From: Linyphia triangularis
Taxonomy: Eukaryota; Arthropoda; Arachnida; Araneae; Linyphiidae
Assembly (NCBI GenBank): GCA_963978545.1
Contig: OZ021730.1
Coordinates: forward strand, 8,625,796 to 8,689,795
Reading direction: 5' to 3'
DNA: 64,000 bases
Shown: positions 54,301 to 64,000 of the stretch, piece by piece
How the letters are laid out: each line of letters opens with the position of its first letter
Position numbering within the stretch: position 1 is the first letter of the stretch
The notes under the pieces: generated by a model
Database searches by the model: none
Seen by the model: the letters and a program-made list of their open reading frames with translations, nothing else
What the model was told of the DNA's origin: nothing
Position numbers and translations under genes: made by a program

Positions 54301-54955
54301 GAACGCTACCCTCATCAACTCACTGAGTCACTTAGTAAATCACTCACACGACGACTGGGATAGGTTAATACCTTACGCCTTGTTGGCTCACAGAACAGCC
54401 AGACATGCCAGTACTGGCGAATCCCCAGCTTTTCTTTTGTATGGTAGGGATCTGACACTCCCCACCGATCTTTTATTGAACACTACCTTCAGGTCTTACG
54501 CGGACAGTCCAACTTATGCTACTGATTTGTGCATAAGGTTGCAGTCGGCTTTTCAAATTGTTAAAAGAAATTTGACCAATGCTGCTGAGAAGCAGGAAAA
54601 TTTCAGGGCAAAAACGGCTGTTGTAAAGAAGATTGCAGTGGGAAGTTCTGTTTATTTACATACACCTGTTTTGGAAGCCGGTCAGGTTAAAAAGTTTGCA
54701 AAATTCAACAAGGGCCCCTTTCGAGTAATAAGGCAGGCCAGAAATGGTGTGAACTTTCAGCTGACAAAACCTGATGACCCTTCGGTTAAAATCTGGGCTC
54801 ACGTCGACAGACTGACAGTGATTCCGGATCGAACCGTTTTTCCCTTTTTAGAGTTGGACAGAGACCTGAATGCCTGTGATTCTAGTGTAAACACCGATCA
54901 TGACAACCCTTACAATTTGCGACCAAGACACCAAGGTTTTGTTGTTCAGATTTAG
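51302..54955 (+). CDS. pol: Gypsy-1 Pol: protease, RT, RNase H, integrase
   Basis: Open from the frameshift site; about 1217 codons. Counting from 51353: aspartic protease with LVDSGAS near residue 29; RT with YRLVTDFRKLN, the motif FSTMDLTSGFFQ, and YIDD near 465; RNase H with CTDASNYALGA near 613; integrase with the HHCC zinc finger (H..H, CHSCLQRRG) near 820-855 and D, D, E at MDFVG, TDRGSNF and TERLNA (about 885, 944, 980). The C-terminus has GPFRVI and HVDRL, typical of gypsy integrases. The domain order PR-RT-RH-IN marks Ty3/gypsy. No env follows. The frame is intact, so the element may be competent. Confidence 0.93.
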   Translation, partial: LNQGCENSPFYTVEHPSVPLCQISGVGKLPIIKGLILGNRVNFLVDSGASVNLLDRKYLAYFRDPIVESCNLTVSGVANSLLHILEKITLPVTLDSETISVEFLISPTSISNRYGAILGVTFLRDNSVTLDFEQGYMFTTKLFLSFENHSPNANINNLSVNITTFFGTCHVKQILPPLSENLVKIKVPITPLDTNLILFEQHPNFSNTDLFVSKSVNTYNPSGIHYIKILNTSSEPVHLNKGLKLVIAEPIHTQTTTMQFVNSLNTIASELDDSFEAWGGDFKLDHLPPSQKHTLTKLLQQYSHIFAKKVQDLSGCDTIEHEIHLTDNIPVRVKPYKTPYHLREELNKQITELLEAGIITEGFSPYSAPVLLVKKADQSYRLVTDFRKLNEKTVPGNFPLPNMIELIDNLSGAHFFSTMDLTSGFFQMKLAERDTYKAGFSTQQSSYNWLRMPFGLRNAPSSFQRLMSVVLSGLAPLQIGTYIDDIVVASNSFEEHIHKLKLVFDRLATHNLKLKPSKCSFVQDTITYLGYKVTQGVVSPDPSNLKSVENIQLPTNRKQVRQFLGLTGFYRRFIQNYASIALPLTNLTKDNHPFCWDVAAQGAFDSMRAELLREPILKLPDLTKPFFLCTDASNYALGACLCQEYDDFLHPIAFASRKLKDAEIRYSTIEREALAIVRATAYFRQYLLGREFTIYCDQASLSQVLKLKDSTSRIARWMAALGQFNYHIIHKPGKLNVTADFFSRPINTVTLVEHNVEPVLFNDIATHQLTDPNCLKLKQLLDANVKPNPKKLKFYFQENVLFCSNLKPKNRWQKNERIVVPEILRAQILNLNHDSLVAAHCGFSRTLSRIQKSFYWPGMYAQIKNYVASCHSCLQRRGHRPSQKAPLVRIPITSRPFERAAMDFVGPLPLTFSGNRYILVITDYFTRYSEAFPLPDAKSHTVAATLEKFIATHGVPEQLVTDRGSNFLSETMKGVYNTLGIRKLNTSSYHPQTDGVTERLNATLINSLSHLVNHSHDDWDRLIPYALLAHRTARHASTGESPAFLLYGRDLTLPTDLLLNTTFRSYADSPTYATDLCIRLQSAFQIVKRNLTNAAEKQENFRAKTAVVKKIAVGSSVYLHTPVLEAGQVKKFAKFNKGPFRVIRQARNGVNFQLTKPDDPSVKIWAHVDRLTVIPDRTVFPFLELDRDLNACDSSVNTDHDNPYNLRPRHQGFVVQI

Positions 54956-56391
54956 TTCGGGATTTGTAAATGTAATTCGTATAACCTGCGCTGCGGTAGT
55001 TTAGTTTTTTTTTTGCATTACAGAAAGTCTTATAATCAAAATTTTCTTCTCTGGTATTACTGATTTCTATTGTTGTTCTGAATGGGCAAAAATTTTTGCT
55101 TCTGTGTTAGCAGGAAACAATGTATGAGTTATGTAACTTTGATTTTTGGGGAATTACCTGAATTTCTTCTGTATAATTTCAATTCGAGTTTTTTTTTAAG
55201 AGAAAGAGGAAGGGAAGGGGAAGAGAGGAATAGCGGGTTAGGTTAACCCCCCCCCCCACCCTCGGCTCCCGGTTCATCGGTCACTTTTGGTGTGTTTTTT
55301 TTTATTAGTTAATTTTTCTTCTCTTGGCCCTTTTGGTACCAATTTGCTGTATAAAAAGGTTACCTTTAACTTCTTACAGCTGTTCCCCCTCGTTCTTGTA
55401 AAAACCTAGTTCTTTTTAATATACACTATTTCTTGCCGGTGGATTGGGTCCTGATCGTGGCTCGGGGACACAATTGTTTATTTACTAATGTAATGTTATT
55501 GTTTGGATCTGCTGTTTCTGAATTTCCGTATTTTTGTTTTTTCTTTCTTTTCGGGGTATTTGCACCGAGTGGTTGTAATTGCTCTAGTAACTTTTTATAT
55601 TGGGATATTGTTCCGTTTTTGAAAAAGGATATGTTTGGGAATGACTTCTTCCTTTGGTTGGGAAGTATTCTACAGGCAAAATTGCTATGTTGATCTTATT
55701 TAACCTATTTGATTTTGATATTTTTTTCATTTCGAGTTCTTCTTTCTGTTTGGGTCTGGGAGTTGATTTTTTTTTTGGGGAGTTAAACTTTTCATTTTTT
55801 TTTCTTTTACTGGGGGATGGACTCACTCTTGAATTTCTGGTGTTTGGTGTTGTGCAATATTAATTGTAAAATTTTTCTCCTCTCGCCAAATTGGCGGGCT
55901 AAGTGTGTGCAATACTTTTCATTTACCTATATTTTGTGCTGTTAACTAAATAATTGTTATACCTTGTGTTGCCTTTTCAGCCTTGGTTGTTGACATTCGA
56001 TATCTGTTTACATTTTTGCGCCTTGTTTACTTTGGATTCTATGTTTACATCTGGGTTGTTAAACCTCTTGTTTTGATTTCTTTGGATGTGGATAACTACT
56101 TCCATTCACTTATCTGTTTTACAATTTTATGCCTGCATTTACAAATGGTATTCAACTTATTATTGTTTTTTTTTAACCATTGCAATTTATTGCTTTAGTG
56201 CTTTTCCTTTTTAATTACCTTAATGCCAGGCCTGAGTGTCTTTTCCCAGCTTGTGATTGTTATTTCCTTATTGACATTTTCTTTACTCTCTGTATGTTTA
56301 AAAAAAAAAAAAATTGTTTTTGCTGAGTACGTACTTACAAAGAAAAAAAAAATTCTTTACGAATTTTTTTTTTTGGGAAGGTTGGAGGAGT
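54956..56391 (+). other. Gypsy-1 3' non-coding internal region
   Basis: About 1.4 kb, T-rich with homopolymer runs. Short hydrophobic frames (55433, 55983) also occur in remnants a and b, but their length varies with T-run slippage, so I see no env. Ends with the purine-rich tract before LTR4. Confidence 0.7.
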
Positions 56392-58628
56392 TGTTGTGAT
56401 GATTTCACATTAATAACAAAGCTTCTTTATTACGTTTTATATATATTAAATTAATCCCTTGCAAACTAGTATTGAAATTTATATTTAATATAATTGGGGC
56501 TAGTTAATTCATGAAAGTATGTAAGTTTTGTGGAATTGATTCTTTTATTAAACAAGTTACGAAAAAAAATGTAAAAATAACGCTTGGCCAGGGGATTTGG
56601 GAAATGGTTGGTTCCTTTTTACGTATATTTCCACCGATCTGCCCTTGTAGTTAGATTGGTTCCCCCACACAACGGAGTTGCATCGAGTTCTGAGAAAAAA
56701 AGCAGGGGAATTTTCGAATTCTCCGGTCGTCTTGGCCACGTGGACGTCCCTGATTGGTGCAGCAGGTTATGCGGGGCTGCAAAGCGTCTCGAGACATTCA
56801 TTCTGTCTGGACTTTCTCGTGGTGGAAGGAGGTGTTTTTTTTGTGTGCGGGAGAAAAAGAGATGGGACGCTCGCAGAAGCGGCGAGAAAATGGCACTGTG
56901 CCGCCATGTTGCGACGGGGCCTTTGAATAGCCTAAAATGTCCACCAATTCGGCGATTTTGATTCTGAGTTAGATTCTCGCCATCTGTTGACGTTGAGTAA
57001 ATAGTTCTACATCCTCTTAAATAATTCCTGCCGGTGGCGTCCTGAAGAGCAGAGCATCCTTTTCCGTGTCCTGCCATCTTACATATAAATACTTCCAGCC
57101 GGTGGCGTCTTGAAGAGCTTTCCTTTTCCGTGTCCTGCCATGTTACATATAAATAATTCCTGCCGGTGGCGTCCTGAAGAGCAAAGCATCCTTTTCCGTG
57201 TCCTGCCATCTTACATATAAATACTTCCAGCCGGTGACGTCCCGAAGAGCAGAGCATCCTTTTCCGTGTCCTGCCATCTTACATATAAATACTTCCAGCC
57301 GGTGACGTCTTGAAGAGCTTTCCTTTTTCGTGTCCTGCCATGTTACATATAAATAATTCCTGCCGGTGGCGTCCTGAAGAGCAGAGCATCCTTTTCCGTG
57401 TCCTGCCATCTTACATATAAATACTTCCTGCCGGTGGCGTCCTGAAGAGCTTTCCTTTTCCTGCCATGATACCGAATAGATCATCCATATAAATACATCC
57501 AGCCGGAGGCGTCCTGAAGAGCATCCTTTTCCGTGTCCTGCCATGTTACATATAAATAATTCCTGCCGGTGGCGTCCTGAAGAGTATTCCTTTTCCGTGT
57601 CCTGCCCGAGGTGGTAAATTGAATAAAGATACATCCAGCCCGTGCCGTCATCAAAATACATCCAGCCCGTGCCGTCATCAAAATACATCCAGCCCGTGCC
57701 GTCATCAAACTACATCCAGCCCGTGCCGTCATCAAACTACATCCAGCCCGCGCTGTCATCGAAATACATCCAGCCCGTGCCGTCATCAAAATACTTCCAG
57801 CCGTGCAGTCAACGAAATATATCCAGGTGATCCATTCCTCTAATACAGCCGGATATCCCTGCCTCGGACTGTGTCTCAGGAGCCTTTAGCCCGTTCAGCT
57901 TCTCCTGATACGTCTCAACGCTTAGCTTCCCAAGAACATTTTTAACAAGCCGAGTTCTGGACCCCTCTCATCCAGTGGATCCCCTCTTGCCTCTTCACCA
58001 TCCGTAGACGGAGCATGTCTACCACAGGTTCTTTTTGTTTACTTTATCGGCTAGACTAACTAGCTTATTACCGTCCCTTTTTTGGGAAGTTCTCATCTCA
58101 TCTAATCTCAACCTAGGTGAACGAATCTTAATTTTGAGTCGGATCCTTTAAGAGGTCTAGTTATTTTGTCATTTCCCCTTTCGACTGGTCAAGTGTTGTT
58201 TCCCCCCCCCCCCCCTTGAAACCCTTTTAATCAAGTGTTGGGTTTTTTTTGCTACTGCCTAATTCTTAGGAAGTGTTGATTTAATATTCTGTTTCAATAA
58301 TGTAATTGTAATTGAGTAAATATATTTTAATATTCTATTTCAATAATGTAATTGTAATTGAGTAAATATATTTTAATATTCTATTTCAATAATGTAATTG
58401 TAATGAGTAAATATCTTTTGGTTTCTTGATAAAAGTAAACTGGTTGCTCGCTTAACAGTTGATGGTGGTGTGAATTTCTTACCTTCTTTTGGGGGGTATC
58501 TTGATCTTACGGGGTTTCTTTTCAGATTTGTGGTCAATAAGAGAATTTTAGGTGATAATTAGTAACACAACGCAAATGTACTAACCAGCTTAGGAACTTT
58601 ATTTATTAACTGGCAGAAAGCCAGAACA
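56392..58628 (+). repeat. Gypsy-1 LTR4
   Basis: 2237 bases; shorter than the others because it has about two fewer 68-base units. It ends at 58628 and is followed by TCAG. Confidence 0.92.
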
Positions 58629-58682
58629 TCAGTTAGCCCTTTTACAAAGGCCAGGCCGATAGAAAGGTACTTTTGCAACATA

Positions 58683-59812
58683 TGTTGGCGAGTTACTTTC
58701 AAAAGCCATGGATTGCAGGGAACGTTAGGAGTCAAAAGGTCAGTTGTGTACTAAAGGTCGGGAAATCTTGAAAAGGGGGTTTACATTCACTATTTCGTGT
58801 GAAGGCAGAATCGAGCAGGAGCCAGACGTCATAAATACTCAGTGGCTTTTCAATTTTAGGTGAGGGTTACAAAAGCTGGCGCCAACTTGACGTTACGTTT
58901 GACAGCAAGCTGGGATTCAGAATTATTAGGGTCCAGCTGCATCACAGGTGTGAGAAGAGGGGATCGGAAACTTCTAGGCGGTACAGAGAATTGACGTCAG
59001 AAGGTCCGAGTCCAGTCTCTGACGCTTGTGGATCAGAGGCGGGATCTCAGTGATGTTAGGGTTCACGATTGGCTAGAGTTCAAAACCAGAGATTTGAACC
59101 TGCGGACCTTTGGACTGGCTGGAGGTGAATTTGGACCCCGCCTTGGTCTTGACGTAAAAAGGGGGGACACGAGAGCCCGGGGGATTCATTCGGAGTTTTT
59201 GCTTGAGGTGTGGGAGAATTAGAAAACGCCGCAGGCCCGTTTTGGATTATAGGTTTTCCCGAGAATGGCAGAATACGCCATGACGAGTATGGCCTCAGGT
59301 ACCGTGTAGTCATTTATTCACATTTTAAGCTAATCTTCCAGCTTTCTAACTTTAACTTTTGAGTAAATTTAATATTAAATCTTAACCACAAAGTAGCGAG
59401 GGCAGCTGAGTTCTGGCCAAAATGACTATTTAAATGAAATGTGTTTGAATATGTGTAAACAGTACTCGATTTGGGGTTTTTAATATAAACTTGATAGGAT
59501 TGGTAATTTAAGGGCGACTTCGTAAAGTAGATTCAATGTTTAAAATTGGTAAAAGAGAAGCGATCATTAATTGTTAAAGTAACCTTTTATTCTGTAAAGT
59601 AAACCTAGTAGTTAATAAATTTGTTTGTTATCACTTTGGTTATGTTTATTGAACAGCTTTTTCAAACCACACTCATCAAAGGAGTTCCACTATGCGATCT
59701 TTCGGCAGAGTTTATTACTAAACATTTGACCCTTTAAGGAGTTGTAATCTTATCTATGTAAGAGCCTGAGGTCTGTCTGCAGTTTAATTAACACAGACGG
59801 CACCAGACCAGT
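58683..59812 (+). repeat. Probable 5' LTR of Gypsy-2
   Basis: A candidate start TGTTGGCGAG lies at 58683, and the LTR would end shortly before the primer-binding site TGGTACCGTGACC at 59816. The partner LTR is outside the window, so both ends are provisional. 58629-58682 is flanking sequence. Confidence 0.4.
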
Positions 59813-59815
59813 AAG

Positions 59816-59828
59816 TGGTACCGTGACC
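59816..59828 (+). other. Gypsy-2 primer-binding site
   Basis: TGGTACCGTGACC, related to the Gypsy-1 site (TGGTGCCGTGACC). About 230 bases of non-coding leader follow before gag. Confidence 0.6.
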
Positions 59829-60059
59829 ATGCCTTTGATAAGTGAATGGAAGAGCTGTTTAATTAAAATATGCATTTATTTATTACGAGTAATTTAAATT
59901 TTGAATTCGGTAATTGTATTTTAATTTGATTTGACATGTCGCGTTTTAGCTTGTATTTTACTAGCGCCGCAAATCAGTTTAATTTATTACACATAATTAC
60001 ACAAAAATTACGATTTTAGGAATTGAAAGTTTGTAACATAACCTCTTTCTCGGAGAATT

Positions 60060-61285
60060 ATGGCAACACAGAACGGCGCGAGTATTACCACCACACATGG
60101 TCAATATTCACCGAATTTACCGGGAGTCGCAATGCTCCAAAATCTTATCCCTGTTTTCGATCGCACATCGCCAGTAACAGCTTCATACTTCTTAGACACT
60201 ATTGCCAAACTAATTGATGGTAATAATTTATCTGAATCACAACAAATTCTTCTCATAAAATCTAAATTAAAAGGTGTAGCATTGTCCTCACTAATAAATA
60301 ATGAAGAATTATCATTCGAAACAAGCATAGATGAATTCAAGAAGAACTTCTTACATTTCTTTCAGGACGACCAGTCCTTATGTTTACGACAGCAAAATTT
60401 AAATTCGTGACGGCAACTACCTGATGAGAACGTTAAAACTTATGGTTCCCGAGTTACTCAGGCGACTAGACAATTTCTGGGTAAAGTAAATTTTGAGGCA
60501 CCGGAAATGAAGCAAGTTTACGATCAGATTCGTCTTGCAAAATTAATTGAGGGTATTTTGCCAATGTATAGGAGTCAGTTGCTCACAAAAGATGTCACCA
60601 GTTTCGAAGAGGCGATCAAATACGTCCAGTTATTGCAAGCAAATCAAGCATTAATTAATTCACAAAGCATTGCAGTTATCACAGGGCAAAATCAGGACAC
60701 AAACATTTCGGCTTCTAGCGAAAAACTTACACAAGATATAATACACAAGATATAATACAAACGTTGACGGAAGAAGTTGCTAATCTTAAACTACGGGCTT
60801 TTGAGACGCAGAGAGAACGAGGCCGGGATGAATCGAGAGATACAGGTTGTAGGCATAATTGCCAAAACGGGTATGATAGGGACCATTCCAGTCGAGAACA
60901 TTCAAGGAATAGGGAATTTGGGCAGCAACCGGCATATCGACAGGACAGGTCTTTTGAACGAAGAGGTTCATCGGTCCAGTACAACTCAAATAGAGGCATG
61001 GAGAGGCCACAATACAGACAGAGGGACTATAGTAGGGAAAATTACCCTAGATCACGAGGGTTTAACAATTATAATAGGGGTAGATTTTCTAGTGGTTTCA
61101 ACAACAATCAGAGAACGGTATCTTGGGGAGACGGTTACGATAGCAGGAGAAATTCGTTTGGAAATGATAGAGGACAGAGCAATTTCGCCAATCGTAGGGG
61201 AAGCAATTATTCAGACCGAAGAGGGGGCAGTGGTTTTAAACCACAACATAATAGGTATGATACCAGAGATAATCGTTTAAACTAA
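60060..61285 (+). pseudogene. gag: Gypsy-2 gag, broken
   Basis: ATG 60060 opens a capsid-like region (FDRTSPVTASYFLDTIAKLIDG, split as seen). An in-frame TGA at 60408 interrupts it, and the frame continues (LPDENVKTYGSRVTQAT) to about 60740. There a 14-base tandem duplication (CACAAGATATAATA twice) shifts the frame. The rest, 60764-61285, is an Arg/Gly/Asn-rich RNA-binding tail without a CCHC knuckle. It ends TTTAAAC TAA like Gypsy-1 (61276-61285). Confidence 0.82.
61276..61282 (+). promoter_or_regulatory. -1 frameshift heptamer, Gypsy-2
   Basis: T TTA AAC in the local gag frame followed by TAA. The -1 frame opens into the protease region. Confidence 0.7.
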
Positions 61286-63105
61286 ATGGGGGTTTGTCAA
61301 CACGTCATGCACCAAACCCCACACATGATAATTACATAAGAGCAGACAGACATGGCGAATATGGGAGAGAGTTAGAAAGGGATCGTAGAATCACAAATGA
61401 CATTCAAAGAAGCGAACATGAAAACACAGTACTAAGTACACAGCATCAGGTTACTTATATTGATACAGAGGGTACCAGTGAAAGGACAGATACTTATTTA
61501 CCAGTAATTAAAATGTTTATTGGAACTGTACCAATAGTGGCACTTCTTGATTCTGGAGCAAGCGTTGCGTTAATAGGTGTAAATACATTTAATATATTTA
61601 AAAATACAGTTAAATTGCGCAAAAGAGAAATGAATGCAACAATTTTGTCAGTGAGTAATCAGCCACTACAAGTTATAGGGTGTTATGATGTACCAATACA
61701 ACTCGCTAATAAGGTGTACACACATCCAGTTTTTGTCATAAATGACACTTTAGGTCCAAAATATACTGCAATACTTGGATTTGACTTCTTAAGGCAAAAG
61801 CAATTAACATGAAATTTTGAGGAGGACTTGTTAGTAGGGAAACATTTTCGTTTAAGAATCCAAGATGCAAATTCTAACCACATAAACACAACACAAATAG
61901 CAAATATTGCTAAGTTGCAGAATAACTGTGTAATACCACCAAATGAATCAAAATTACTAACTTTACAACTAAGAGGGGGCGTTGAAAGGGGACAACATAT
62001 TATGTTAGAACCGATTTTCAAGCATGAAGGATTAGACTTTGAAAATGCTATTTGTCAAGTGGATAAAAACTTCACCACACAAATTTTGGTTAATGACGTT
62101 ACAAGTGAGACCATTAATTTGCAAAAGCATACAAATATGGCAACGGTGGAAACGGATATTACTGAGCAACAATTGCAGGATGTTAGAGAAAGAAGGAGGC
62201 AAAATTTAAAACAAACAGATTTTAAATTGCAACATTTAGATAGGGAAACAAAATCAAAGCTATGGGAACTTTTACAAAGGTATGCTGATGTTTTTAACAC
62301 AACGGTTGATACATTAGGGAGTACTAATGCAGTGGAGCCACATTTTACAGTAGATACTGAAAACTTAACAAAAGCAAAACACTTCCCAATTCCACAGGCG
62401 TTAAGGCCAGTTTTGCAACAGCAACTGGACAGCATGTTAAAAGCAAATATTATTGAACCTTCAAATAGCTATTTAACATTTCCTTTGCTGTTGGTTAAGA
62501 AGAAAAATCCTTCCCAATTACCAGAAAACCAAGAGTATCGAATCTGTGTTGATTTTCGTCAGTTAAACAAATACATGACTTTTGTAGATCACCCACTACC
62601 AGTCATTCACGAGGAATTAGAGAAATTAAAAGGGGAAATTTTTTTTGCAATGCTTGATTTTTCACAAAGCTTTTATCAGCTACAAATCAGACCAGAGGAT
62701 AGGCAGTACATGTCATTTTCAAGCGCTTTAGGACAATATCAATTTTGCAGGCTACCAATGGGAGTCTCATTGGCACCAGCTAATTTGCAAAAACTAAGCG
62801 ATATTATATTGGCACCAATACAACATTTGAACATTGCAAATTTTATAGACGACTATGCTTTGGGTGGAAAAACAAAGGAGGAACTACTGTTTAAGTTGGA
62901 AAAACTCTTTCAGCAATTAAGAAATTACAATTTAACTTTAAATCCACAAAAATGTGAGTTTTTTATGCAGGAAATTACATTCTTGGGACACCGCGTCACA
63001 GAGCATAACACTCAACCTTCAATAGCTAATTTAGTTAAAATCAAAAACTTTGCTGTTCCAAATACACTAAAAAAATTGAGAGGTTTTATAGGTCTAATCA
63101 ATTAG
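61282..63105 (+). pseudogene. pol: Gypsy-2 pol: protease and RT, broken
   Basis: Protease with LLDSGASVALIG near 61545-61580. A TGA at 61810 stands where TGG would keep the frame (QLT-NFEED). RT follows at about 62380-63105 with YRICVDFRQLN, FAMLDFSQSFYQL and FIDD, ending at GFIGLIN, where most of RNase H is deleted and a stop occurs. Non-functional. Confidence 0.85.
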
Positions 63106-64000
63106 ATATAGCCAATAGAGTTGCAAAGCAAATTTTAGAGTTGTCCGAATACCACATACAGTACAAATTAATAGGAAGTAAGGATAACATTGTACCAGAC
63201 ATACTTTCTCGACATTATTTTGGGCAACATCCATCCCATACCAATTGAGGTACCTTCTATAGCCGATATAAAATCAGAACAGCATGTTGACTTACAAACA
63301 AAAGCAATCATTGACAAAATATTACACAATCCCACAGCGTTGAAAAAGTCAGAGAAATTTTTGTGTTGGGAGGATGATTTGTTAATACACAAAACACCAA
63401 CAGGGAAGAACTTTGGTCCCAAATTTAAGAAACGTGTATTTATTCCAAAGAAATTTAGGCCAAACATTTTGCATTTAACTCATGCAATGCATGTAAATTA
63501 CAAGAAAACTTACGACAACGCAGCACTTTATTATTTTTGGCCAAATATGTATAAGGATTGCACAGATTTTGTCGCTTCATGTAAAAACTGTGCGGCTTAC
63601 AGGTCAACTAACCGATACGCTAAAATACCTATTCAAAATAACATTTTGGCTACACGCCCAATGCAATACATAAGCGCCGATTTTATAGGTGTTCTACCAA
63701 CGACTTCTAAGGGAAACAGATACATCCTACAATTAACAGACTATTACACGAGGTTTACGGTGTTGTATCCAATGCGTACAATTAAAGCTACAGAGACAGC
63801 TGACAGACTTTTCGAATTTATGGCAAATTTTGGGATATTTGAACATTTGCTCACAGATCAAGGTGCAGCCTTTAAAAGCGAAATTTTTCGTATTTTGGCA
63901 CAGAAATTTGGAGTACACCAACTATTTTCTACTCCATATCACCCTGCCTGTAACGCAGTCAATGAAACATTACACCGAAACTTAAAACTTAACTTGGCTA
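63106..64000 (+). pseudogene. pol: Gypsy-2 pol: RNase H end and integrase, runs off the window
   Basis: Begins with the last RNase H text (RVAKQILELSEYHIQYKL, DNIVPDILSRH), with stops and a frameshift near 63235. The integrase then shows HLTHAMH, CKNCAAY, DFIG, TDQGAAF and VNETL, so the HHCC finger and the D,D,E residues are present. The frame is open to the right edge. Confidence 0.83.

Larger units (their letters stand above)
40355..58628 (+). mobile_element. Gypsy-1: tandem Ty3/gypsy array with four LTRs
   Basis: Order: LTR1 (40355-42732), remnant a (42733-43938), LTR2 (43939-46318), remnant b (46319-47520), LTR3 (47521-49898), full internal region (49899-56391), LTR4 (56392-58628). LTRs start TGTTGTGATG and end GCCAGAACA. 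TCAG at 40351-40354 and 58629-58632 flanks only the whole array. Both remnants keep just the last 1.2 kb of the internal region and share one deletion junction (AACT joined to AAGGGGAAGAG). Confidence 0.92.

Overview
This is eukaryotic, intron-containing, AT-rich DNA made almost entirely of nested mobile elements. It has no operons or bacterial signals. The retroelement proteins (two-ORF non-LTR elements with CCHC knuckles, piggyBac, Ty3/gypsy) fit an arthropod genome. A chelicerate such as an orb-weaving spider is my best guess, but this rests only on the general look of the proteins.

The core is a large inverted-repeat element, here called the TA-element, at 5409-39586. It begins and ends with CAGTCGCTCG, is flanked by a TA duplication, and sits in frame inside ORF1 of an older non-LTR element (nLTR-B, minus strand, 39589-40008 continuing at 5406-4266). 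Its terminal inverted repeats (TIRs) are 4.9 kb (left 5409-10340; right 22395-39586 once later insertions are removed), around a unique core of about 3.8 kb. Without nested insertions it is about 13.5 kb. Each arm carries gene A (helical plus Pro-rich, about 229 aa) and gene B (about 370-380 aa, two exons, PLNLS motifs). The core carries one tandem-RING gene. All three have TATAAAAAG promoters; gene B also has a CRE palindrome and a heat-shock element. I see no transposase or polymerase in it. It looks like a cargo-carrying or virus-like element, not an ordinary transposon.

Later insertions: nLTR-1 (13767-21998, plus strand, TSD cccttctgctg), which contains a tRNA-SINE (14092-14275) and a decayed DNA transposon (15095-17443); nLTR-2 (22572-34627, minus strand, TSD gtgttcgcagag), which contains a 6.8-kb piggyBac element in TTAA (22808-29651); and a LINE 3' fragment (34877-35189). 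To the left, 1-4265 holds a head-to-junction pair of non-LTR pieces that looks like a twin-priming inversion.

To the right, 40355-58628 is a tandem Ty3/gypsy array (LTR-remnant-LTR-remnant-LTR-gag/pol-LTR) with one outer TCAG duplication and 2.2-2.4 kb LTRs. From about 58683 to the edge lies a second, decayed gypsy element. Both gypsy elements have the same -1 frameshift site, U UUA AAC, directly before the gag stop. Apart from the TA-element genes, no cellular gene is recognised.
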